DNA of 11,718 bases from Parachlamydiaceae bacterium (lineage in GTDB: Bacteria; Chlamydiota; Chlamydiia; Chlamydiales; Parachlamydiaceae): contig JACCVN010000089.1 of the NCBI GenBank assembly GCA_013698165.1, forward strand, positions 1 through 11,718. Direction: 5' to 3'. The translations under genes and the position numbers were made by a program. Positions 1-7,000 of the stretch are shown piece by piece; the first letter of the stretch is position 1; every line of letters starts with the position of its first letter. The notes below the pieces were generated by a model that saw only the letters and a list, made by a program, of their open reading frames with translations, did no database searches and was not told the DNA's origin.

Positions 1-65
1 GCCTGCTGCGTCTCGCAACAGGAGTAACAAAGCGTTTAATCTGCCTATTGAGAGATGCAGCAGGC
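1..65. repeat. Inverted repeat at window edge
   Basis: The arm at 1-14 (gcctgctgcgtctc) is the reverse complement of 52-65 (gagatgcagcaggc) with one mismatch, leaving a 37-nt loop. The left arm may continue outside the window. It could be a terminator stem or the end of a small repeat. No T-run follows on either side, so a simple terminator is not supported. Confidence 0.5.
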
Positions 66-159
66 CATATGTAAATCGCCAGATTGATGGCAAGAATGCG
101 CTTATTCACAAATCTAAACTCTTAAATTATAGATGCTTATTCCTTAACTTAACGACATT

Positions 160-351
160 GGGCTAGTAGCCCAGGGAAAGCGAAGCGCAGCCCTGGGTAA
201 ATAAAATTCAAGATTGCACCCCTGAAAGGGGTGCGGGAGGGCTGTCGGATTTTTTTCTAGAGACACGTTATTGCCCACACCCCTTTCAGGGATGTAACCC
301 TTTTATTAAAGGACCCAGGGCCGCGCTTCGCTTGCCCCGGTCTACAGGCCC
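160..351. repeat. REP/BIME-like 192-bp imperfect palindrome
   Basis: Two 78-nt arms (160-237 and 274-351) are in inverted orientation about a 36-nt centre. The outer 39 nt of each arm match at about 33 positions, sharing the core gcgaagcgc and the block gccctgggt. The inner 18 nt share ccctgaaagg. The left arm also folds on itself: cccaggg (170-176) with ccctggg (191-197), and a 7-bp stem gcacccc/ggggtgc closed by tgaaa. Paired GC-rich hairpins with strongly conserved blocks and a diverged middle are the usual form of BIME/REP elements, which are spread by RAYT (IS200-like Y1) transposases. No such transposase lies in this window, so the mechanism is inferred. Confidence 0.65.
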
Positions 352-363
352 ATACCACCATCC

Positions 364-523
364 GAGGTAATTGCAAAAGTGACAACAAATTATTTTTATG
401 TCATACTTAAATTAGCTTTTAATAAAGAAAACTTTGATATGCTTTATTGAAAAAAACAAAAACAAATTATTTTCTTACAAAAAAATGATTAAAAATATTT
501 ATTGTCACTTATGCAATTGCCTC
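364..523. mobile_element. MITE-like element with 22-bp terminal inverted repeats
   Basis: The termini 364-385 (gaggtaattgcaaaagtgac, then aa) and 502-523 are reverse complements at 20 of 22 positions. They enclose about 116 bp of very AT-rich sequence with no coding capacity. The interior carries two direct copies of acaaattatttt (near 384 and 462). Size, terminal inverted repeats and lack of genes fit a miniature inverted-repeat element. No clear target duplication was found, so a simple hairpin repeat is the alternative. Confidence 0.45.
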
Positions 524-679
524 ATCCGGGGGTGTTATTTAAGGGCATAATCTTCTAAAGAGACGGAATTGACAACTTAGATGTATGTGAAAATTCAACG
601 TAGAAATAGGAACAAAAACAACACCCTAGCCCCATGTGTAGTCATACTTATACCCACATCATTTTCTTTACATTACAAA

Positions 680-1022
680 TCATTTCGCTTCTAGCCACTG
701 GATATGATTGGATTGCTCAGATACTTTTTTAAGGCTTGCTAAATCGCGGAAGCGATAAAGTGGGAGGCCCAATACAGCACAAGGCCGGCAGGCGTGAAGC
801 GGAATGTAAGGAAGAGCAAAAAAAAATTCAAGCTGCAGTAGCAGCGAAAGAAAAAAAACAAGCGTTATTTTAGCATAAATCGTTCATCATTTTTCCTTTT
901 ATCATTTCGAATAAAGCAGCTAAATAAGGATAAATACATGACTGAAATCGAAGAAATTTGAGGCCGACATTTTTTTGGCGAGCAAATAAGATGGAAGTTA
1001 TGCCGCCTATATGTATGCGCAT
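680..1022 (-). pseudogene. Possible decayed coding fragments, unidentified
   Basis: Two overlapping minus-strand frames look partly protein-like. Frame one runs from an ATG at 1022 to a stop at 870 and gives 50 residues ending LFEMIKGKMMNDLC. Frame two is open from 883 down to a TGA at 680. It has no start codon at its beginning and ends GLPLYRFRDLASLKKV and then NHIQWLEAK. Joined by a frameshift near 870-883 they could be one broken gene of about 110 residues. Against this, neither frame has a ribosome binding site. The plus strand is also open at 733-873 and ends in a Lys/Glu/Ala-rich tail (KEEQKKIQAAVAAKEKKQAL), which could equally be the true remnant. No family was recognised. Confidence 0.25.
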
Positions 1023-1031
1023 GCGTACGTC

Positions 1032-1048
1032 ATATATATATATATATA
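1032..1048. repeat. AT dinucleotide microsatellite
   Basis: Seventeen bases of alternating A and T follow a short palindromic stretch (tgcgcatgcg near 1017). It is a simple repeat that may change length by slippage. It lies in the non-genic region and has no visible link to a promoter. Confidence 0.85.
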
Positions 1049-1049
1049 C

Positions 1050-1098
1050 TGCCCTTAGCTCAATCTAAGAAATTTCAGCTGCAGCAAAGCCAAGGGCA
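1050..1098. repeat. Short inverted repeat
   Basis: The 11-mer tgcccttagct (1050-1060) pairs with agccaagggca (1088-1098) with one mismatch across a 27-nt loop, which contains the palindrome gctgcagc. There is no T-run, so it is not a typical terminator. It may be part of the same family of GC-rich hairpins as its neighbours. Confidence 0.45.
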
Positions 1099-1165
1099 CG
1101 AGCTCAATTATAAAGCCTTGTATTGCGCTTCACAAGCCGCCCCATAGGGACTTATATTTAAATTT

Positions 1166-1240
1166 TTCCTACCCATAGTTTGCCCCTATCGGGTCTACAC
1201 TATGGGCTGTACACACTAAGCCCCATTCGGGGCATAACCT
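1166..1240. repeat. Second REP-like hairpin pair
   Basis: Two adjacent hairpins are visible. The first has 8-bp arms cccatagt (1172-1179) and actatggg (1199-1206). The second is gcccc-attc-ggggc (1220-1233), a perfect 5-bp stem. The arrangement of a loose stem followed by a tight GC-rich stem, in an AT-rich non-genic stretch, resembles REP elements. Its sequence is unrelated to the 160-351 element, so at least two repeat families would be present. The role is inferred. Confidence 0.45.
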
Positions 1241-1370
1241 TGCGCTGCTTGCGGGGCTTCCCGCTTTTATAGCTTCCGGGATTTAGCAGAGCGATAAAAA
1301 CCTAGCTCTACAAATAGTTGAGAGCGACATGTTTAACTTCAACTCTCGCTATCAACATAAAGGCTATAGA

Positions 1371-1462
1371 AATATTTTTTACAATGTTAAGAAAAAGATG
1401 TGGTTACAAGTGCGGCATGCAGCCATACTACCCATATCTCTTTCTTAACACTGTAAAAAATG
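1371..1462. repeat. Long imperfect hairpin, 32-bp arms
   Basis: Arms 1371-1402 and 1431-1462 pair at 28 of 32 positions around a 28-nt loop. A further 7-bp pair, actctcg (1341-1347) with cgagagt (1476-1482), extends the structure outwards. All four mismatches are transitions, so two become G-U pairs if the plus strand is transcribed and two if the minus strand is. This could be a structured small RNA, a MITE or a decayed insertion-sequence end. No promoter or terminator was seen for an RNA of its own. Confidence 0.6.
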
Positions 1463-1661
1463 TCGTTAAGCGGGCACGAGAGTAGAACGTGGTAGAAATA
1501 TGAATAGTTTTTGTGAGCTGCGGAAACGGCGAAAGTGGATGCGTTTATCCAATGCAAGCGTAGTCTAGAAAATAAATAAGTGAAAAGCATGATAATGAGT
1601 GATCTTCACACGATCATTCTCAAAAAATTTGTTATGGATATTTAACCTGAAAAAGGAAAAA

Positions 1662-1699
1662 TAAACATAACTCAGCATCAGAATGCCGAGCTATGTTTA
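1662..1699 (-). terminator. Distal terminator hairpin of the membrane-protein gene
   Basis: The 17-nt arms 1662-1678 and 1683-1699 pair at 15 positions around a 4-nt loop. On the minus strand both mismatches become G-U pairs, giving a continuous stem that ends in tatgttta and runs into tttttcctttttc. It lies about 30 bp past the stop codon of the minus-strand gene and fits an intrinsic terminator read in that direction. Confidence 0.65.
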
Positions 1700-1703
1700 G
1701 AAA

Positions 1704-1723
1704 CTCGACATCGAAATGCCGAG
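1704..1723 (-). terminator. Proximal UUCG-loop hairpin after the membrane-protein gene
   Basis: Read on the minus strand, this is ctcggcat-ttcg-atgtcgag: an 8-bp stem with one G-U pair and a very stable TTCG tetraloop. It starts 8 bp after the stop codon. Its T-run is poor, so it probably acts with the stronger hairpin downstream as a tandem terminator or a 3'-end protector. Confidence 0.55.
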
Positions 1724-1731
1724 CAACTTAT

Positions 1732-2337
1732 TTAACCGACATTTAGAGTACCATTTGCATATTTAGCAACGCTCTCAAAATTCGGAGAGCACGTATAAAA
1801 ATCAGGGCAAGGAAAATTGATCGGGCAAGTTGGAAGATCTGCTACTGGTGGAAGCTTAGCTACTAGAGATGCTGGAAAAAAACAATATGTTAATACAGCA
1901 AGTACACTTAAAGTCACTGCAGCAGCAGTTTTGCGTGGATTTGCTTTGACATAATCAATAGTACTATCTTTTATAGCAATAGCACTATCTTTTAAGCCAA
2001 TAGCTCTGTCTTTTAACGTTTTAACTGGCGCAATTAAAGCTATAGCTTGAAGTTCAGCAGCTACTTTATCTGCAGGAACTGCAAAATCAACAACATCTTT
2101 ACCAAAGAAAATATTTTTCATTGAATCGTTAAGTAATACTAAACCGAGTGTCAAGCATGTCAAAGCGATAACACAGATTCTTTTCATCACTGATGTTTTA
2201 TGCTCTTCACGTGCAACGATTTTATATTTAACGCCGCCACTTTCGACTTCTTTCCCGATAGATTCGGAAGCTGGAAGCTGAGTCCAGCCTGCACCGTTTG
2301 TGGCTTCTTTAGACGAATTTACATAATTAATAGACAT
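1732..2337 (-). CDS. Two-span membrane protein of unknown function
   Basis: The protein has 201 residues and two hydrophobic segments. After a polar N-terminus of about 50 residues, residues 54-70 (CVIALTCLTLGLVLL) and 136-157 form probable membrane spans. Between them lies an Ala/Lys/Asp-rich amphipathic helix with heptad-like copies (LKDRAIG, LKDSAIA, IKDSTID, about 108-128) leading into DYVKANP. That junction recalls the DUF883/ElaB tail-anchor pattern. The tail carries a hexapeptide repeat with Cys at 171, 177 and 183, mostly followed by Pro. The motif REEHKTSV just before the first span, followed by a Leu-rich helix, resembles N-termini I recall from Parachlamydiaceae protein families; this is from memory. 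A bilobed hydrophobic region also fits chlamydial Inc proteins. The ATG at 2337 is chosen because aaggg lies 6 nt upstream; a TTG at 2343 sits directly on that site. Tandem terminators follow the gene. Confidence 0.7.
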   Translation of the reverse strand: MSINYVNSSKEATNGAGWTQLPASESIGKEVESGGVKYKIVAREEHKTSVMKRICVIALTCLTLGLVLLNDSMKNIFFGKDVVDFAVPADKVAAELQAIALIAPVKTLKDRAIGLKDSAIAIKDSTIDYVKANPRKTAAAVTLSVLAVLTYCFFPASLVAKLPPVADLPTCPINFPCPDFYTCSPNFESVAKYANGTLNVG

Positions 2338-2426
2338 AAACAACCCTTTTTTTTATTGCTGAATAAGCAAATGTTTATATAACCAAAAAAAACTAACTTA
2401 ATTAAAAAATAATACTAACAAGACAC

Positions 2427-2467
2427 AGCTTTACCCAAAGCTTACTTTAAAGTCAAGAGACTTTAAA
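2427..2467. promoter_or_regulatory. Twin perfect hairpins in the divergent spacer
   Basis: Two perfect inverted repeats, each with a 4-nt loop, lie 3 bp apart: agcttt-accc-aaagct (2427-2442) and tttaaagtc-aaga-gactttaaa (2446-2467, 9-bp stem). They lie between the minus-strand membrane-protein gene and sbcD, about 90-130 bp upstream of the former. They could be an operator or an mRNA leader structure. A weak TTGACT-N17-TAAAGC promoter for the minus gene overlaps both repeats, which would suit an operator, but that promoter is not convincing. Confidence 0.4.
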
Positions 2468-2679
2468 TTCTAACTTAAATTAAAAAATTTCCTTCACAAA
2501 CCTCTCTGGACTTTTTTGCGCAAATTCAATTTAAAAAAATAAATACTACCATTTAAGAATAATGCAAATGAAAATTATTATAAATCACAATTCATTTTTA
2601 AGGAAATGACACATTCGATTATAGTTGCGTCGCTCTGCATGTTATGCACGGCAACTTTGTATATTTGCGAATGATTCCT

Positions 2680-2686
2680 GGAGAAG
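2680..2686 (+). promoter_or_regulatory. Ribosome binding site that sets the sbcD start
   Basis: GGAGAAG lies just before ATG 2691, with 7 nt between GGAG and the ATG. It supports this start over the in-frame TTG at 2625, which has no Shine-Dalgarno and would add 22 residues that do not resemble SbcD. Confidence 0.8.
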
Positions 2687-2690
2687 TCTA

Positions 2691-3947
2691 ATGATTAGTG
2701 AAGTTTTTCGTGTCATCCATACTGCTGATTGGCATCTTGGTAAAATCCTTCACGACCAAGATCGTCATGAAGAGCACTCTCGCTTCCTAGCTTTTTTATT
2801 AAAGATTATCAAAGAAAAGAATATCCATGTACTCATTATTGCGGGAGACATTTTCGATACAACGACTCCACCACCAAATTCTTTACGGCTTTATTACGAA
2901 TTTCTTGCCGATGTCTATCACACCACAAAATGCGCAATTGTAGTCACTTCTGGCAATCATGACTCTCCAGCACACCTTGAAGCCCCAAAAGAAGTGTTAA
3001 AAGCCCTTAATATCCATGTTATCGGAGTCGTCCCTCAAGATCTTAACGATGCTCTCATTTTCTTTCCCTCTCAGGAGGATCCTCAGCTTGCAATTGCAGC
3101 GTTGCCCTTCCTACGGGACAAAGACCTGCGCACAAGTACTTTTGGTGAATCTCAAGATGAAATACGCTTAAATATCCAAAATGGGATTCGTAAACGCTAT
3201 CACGATATCGGCAATGCTGTAAAGCAAGATCACAAGAAATCTACTGCAATTATTGCTACAGGACATTTGACAGTTCTTGGTGCCACCAGATCAGAAAGTG
3301 AACGAGACAATATTCATATCGGGGGTTTAGGAGTCGTAAATACAGATGTATTTCCAGAACTCTTTTCCTACATCGCTTTAGGGCATTTACACCGGCCCCA
3401 GAAAGTTGGAAAGCAAGAGCATCTGCGCTATTCAGGATCACCAATCCCTTTAAGCTTTAGTGAATCGGCCGACCAAAAGGAAATTCGTTTTCTGGAGTTT
3501 TCTGAGGGCAAACTTATTAAAAATGACCCGATTGAAATTCCTCGTATGCGTCAACTATTTCAATTGAGAACGTCTTACAGTGATCTTGAAAGCACTCTCA
3601 ATAGTTTTCAACCTGAACCTTCAGAATTAGCCCATTGGGTAGAGCTGATCATTAAGGCTGACGACTCCGTAGGAAATTTTCATGAAGTAATTGAAAAGCT
3701 AACTGTCGGAAAGTCCTACAAGGTGATCAAAACTCTGATCGAAAGTTCATCGAACTCTGATGGATTGAGAACAGCAGAATCGCAAGACGGGCATCCATCA
3801 ACCAACCTTCTGGGAAACCCGCAAGAAGTATTTATACAGCGATTAGATCAAGCAGGCATCATTGAACCTGATGAGCGTGAAAGCCTGATAACTGCTTTTG
3901 CAGAACTCTACGACATTGTTACCGAAAGTCGCAGAAAAAGTTTTTAA
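2691..3947 (+). CDS. sbcD: Exonuclease subunit SbcD (Mre11-type phosphoesterase)
   Basis: This is the nuclease subunit of the SbcCD complex, a manganese-dependent 3'-5' exonuclease and endonuclease that cuts DNA hairpins and protein-blocked ends in the cytoplasm. The 418-residue product carries the calcineurin-like phosphoesterase motifs in order: D13 and H15 in ADWHLGK, D53 in GDIFD, N89-H90 in GNHD, H192 in ATGHL, and H232/H234 in GHLHRPQ. All metal ligands are present. LRYSGSPIPLSFSE follows the last motif, as in most SbcD proteins, and then comes the variable C-terminal capping and SbcC-binding region. The length is close to that of E. coli SbcD (about 400). The start is set by the strong ribosome site at 2680. 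sbcC follows in the same direction after 113 bp; in most genomes the two genes overlap or nearly touch. The gene appears intact. Confidence 0.96.
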   Translation: MISEVFRVIHTADWHLGKILHDQDRHEEHSRFLAFLLKIIKEKNIHVLIIAGDIFDTTTPPPNSLRLYYEFLADVYHTTKCAIVVTSGNHDSPAHLEAPKEVLKALNIHVIGVVPQDLNDALIFFPSQEDPQLAIAALPFLRDKDLRTSTFGESQDEIRLNIQNGIRKRYHDIGNAVKQDHKKSTAIIATGHLTVLGATRSESERDNIHIGGLGVVNTDVFPELFSYIALGHLHRPQKVGKQEHLRYSGSPIPLSFSESADQKEIRFLEFSEGKLIKNDPIEIPRMRQLFQLRTSYSDLESTLNSFQPEPSELAHWVELIIKADDSVGNFHEVIEKLTVGKSYKVIKTLIESSSNSDGLRTAESQDGHPSTNLLGNPQEVFIQRLDQAGIIEPDERESLITAFAELYDIVTESRRKSF

Positions 3948-4060
3948 AACCTAAGATGCAGTGTAGTATTTCGTATTGAAAGTTCTAACACTGAGTACAA
4001 TATAAATCGTGGATCAGCTGCAAAATCGCTTCAAATAAACATCTAAATATTAACTTAAGC

Positions 4061-7000
4061 ATGAAAATCATTCGCATTTATCTAAAAAATCTCAATTCGC
4101 TGCGTGGAGAGTTTGATATCAATCTTGAAAATGAGCCATTTGCAAGCAGTGGGATTTTTGCGATCACGGGACCAACAGGTGCCGGAAAATCAACTATTCT
4201 GGATGCCATCACACTAGCATTATATGGTCGAGCTGCAAGGTATGGCAACGAGAAGCCGGAAAACATGATGAGTCAAGGTACAGGAGAATGTTTGGCAGAA
4301 GTGATATTTGAAGTCCCAAAAGGTCGCTACAGAGCATCTTGGCAATTGCAGCGTGCCCGAAAAAAAGCCGATGGCAAGCTTCAGCTTCCCCAGCGTTTCG
4401 TCTATGACTCTGAAGGGACGCCCATTGCCCAAAAGTCCACCGAAGTGGACAAAATCATTGAAGAACTCACGGGATTAGATGCGGATCGGTTTTTCCGTTC
4501 CGTATTGTTAGCTCAGGGGGATTTTGTTAAATTTCTAAAGGCAACTCCAGATGAACGTGCCACACTGCTCGAGAGTTTAACGGGAACAGGCATTTACACA
4601 GAGATTAGCAAGAAAGTTCATCAAGAAACATCGATCAGAGCCCATGCATTAGCATTGAGAGAGGGTCGTCTCGAAAATATTCAACGTCTAAATGATGTAG
4701 ATCGTGCCGCACTTTTAGAGAAAATTTATGGCCATGTGAAGGAAATTGAAAGCAATACACAGAATACTCATAAATTAGCCGACCTCATTTCCAAGGGTAA
4801 TCATTTAATAAAATATCTAGAACAACAAGCCTCTCTAAAGTCACAACTTAATGCCATTAACAAAGAGCATACCTGCTTAGAGATTGATTCAAAGCATTTA
4901 AAGCTCTTTAATGAGGGTGCTCCCTATTTTTCAGACTTAAAGTCTCTAGATCAATTTCTAAAAGAATTAAACGAAAAAAAGGCAAAGCAAGATGGCTCTG
5001 AAAGAAATCTTCTTACAAAAAAGCATGAATTACGTGCTGGATTCGATGCCACGAAAGAATTGATCTTACAGAGCATCTCAGAAAGTGAAAAAGCAATCTT
5101 TAACTCTAGTGCAGAAAGAACGCAAAAATTGGAGAAATTGAACTCTCTCAATGAATGGCTGGAAGCTCATCGTGAGAATCAAAATCTTGATCAACACATT
5201 AGTCATATTGTCGAGGAAATTACCTTACTGACCACCTACAGAAATAAACTAAGTGTAACCGACAAATCGCAAACTGCCCTGCTAAAAAGTCTTGAACGCC
5301 ACCATCAGCAACGCAAGGCCCTTCAAGCTGAACAAGATGATGTATTGATAATTCTTAAAAACACAAATGCTACTCTAGAATTAGGTAAGAATGAAAACCT
5401 CAAAATCCTAGAAGGGAAAACCCTTGACAATATCCAGGAGGAAATACACGCTCTTGAGATACGTTTAGACGTTCTTCATAAGATATTTGATGCATTAACA
5501 GCTTTAGAAAAAAATCATTTTCAAATTCAAGACCTTAAAATCATTGTGGATGGTCTTAAAATAAAAACCTTCGAAGCTGCAGAAAAAAAAACTGAGGAAG
5601 AAAGTCATCTTAAGTCGGAATTAGAAAAAATTAAAACGCTCACAGATGAACTGGATAGAAATCGACTTATCGCCAGCCTTCATACACACCGTGAGAACCT
5701 GGAATTGGGACATTCTTGTCCACTCTGCGGCTCCTTGGACCATCCCTATGTTGATTCGGATAAAACATACTTTCCACAAATCTCTGTTCTTGAAATTGAA
5801 ATTAACAGCTTAAAGTCCAATGCATCAAAAAAAGAACGTGAAATTAAAAAGCAGATCTCAGCTTGCGCGACTCTTGAAGAAGCCCTCAGAAATAGTTCTG
5901 AGAATCTAGAAACGGCAGCCGCTAATGGTGAGCAAATTAAAGCTAGTCTCCATATTCTCTTCAAGAAACAAGGGCTAGCCTTAGAGAACAATGTCGAGAC
6001 CTCAGAAGACATCAAACAAGAGATCACAATTTGTGAAAGCATGTTATTAAAAATTCGCTCTCTATTAAAACTAGGAAAAGAAAGTGCTGTCAAAATTCAT
6101 GAGCTCCAGAATTCTCTTGTTAAAACAGAACACAATTCTGAACTCATACAAGGTAAAATAACTTCTCAAGAAGAGAAAATCCAATCGGTGTTGATGCAGA
6201 TAGATGCCCTAAAAGCGGACCAACTTCATTCTCAAGGGGAATCGAAGAATCTTGAAACATCTTTATTCAAATATCTACAACCTTATGGACTGGTGTTACC
6301 AGCTGCAGGAGAAGAAAGAACACTTCGGGAATCGTTAGAGTCCCTGAGAACTACCTACAAAGACAACCTTAAGCTTTTAATCGACATTAAAACCGAATTG
6401 AACACCCTTAGTATGAGCTCAAGAGATTTGGAATCAAAATGTGATCAGCTCAGAAACCAATTGGAGTCTCTAAACAATCTTCCCCTTGTGCAAGTAATTG
6501 CCCCTTTTGAAAGCAATCCAAAAAGGAAAATTGATTTTTTATCTCTCTGGAACACTATTGATGATGCTCATGAAAGTTTAAGAAGGCTGGAAACAGAGCT
6601 GGAGTTTTCCCAAAATGTCCTCAATGAAAGCAATACTGACCTGCTAAATGCCAGGAATTGCTTCTCAGAATGTGAATCAAAATTAACCCAAGACCTCACT
6701 AACACCCAATTTAATTCTATTGAAAGCCTGCGTGCTTCTCAGTTACTTTCTAGCGAGGTCCAACGTATCCAAAAAAGTGAAAATGATATTAAAAGTAAAT
6801 TGGATCATTGCCAGGGTCAACTTGTACTAGTTGAAACCGAACTGAAAGAACTACCAAATACCGAAGTTCCACAAGGTGAAAAGCTTCAAGAAATAATGAA
6901 TGAGCATCAAGCGATGATTACGCTAACAAATCATCTTCGAGATATTTTAGCTGTTTCAAGAAATCGGTTATTGCTAGATGAGAAAAATCATATGGAGTAT

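Larger units (their letters stand above)
1..1661. other. Long repeat-rich region without an intact gene
   Basis: About 1.66 kb lies to the left of the first convincing gene. No frame gives a protein with a good start, ribosome binding site and recognisable motifs. It holds several unrelated inverted repeats (1-65, 160-351, 364-523, 1050-1098, 1166-1240, 1371-1462), an AT microsatellite, A-rich tracts and short open frames that look like decayed coding sequence. The GC-rich palindromes stand out against AT-rich surroundings. This pattern fits a landing zone for small mobile or REP-type elements and pseudogene decay. At the left edge, a minus-strand open frame (109 down to 1, from a GTG) runs off the window; it is too short to call. 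Confidence 0.6.

Noticed and set aside
1..109. Minus-strand open frame running off the left edge (GTG at 109)
   Set aside because: Only 36 codons are visible, a second frame on the same strand is also open, and there is no ribosome site.
938..961. Plus-strand ATG after aagga giving a seven-residue peptide
   Set aside because: It stops almost at once; the weak ribosome-like site is probably chance, and reading past the TGA gives no recognisable protein.
1387..1590. Minus-strand open frame of 67 codons
   Set aside because: It runs through one arm of the 1371-1462 hairpin, has no ribosome site and no recognisable motif. Its sequence is explained by the palindrome.
2625..2690. TTG-initiated 22-residue N-terminal extension of SbcD
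   Set aside because: It has no Shine-Dalgarno and no likeness to SbcD proteins; the ATG at 2691 has a strong site and begins at the usual place.
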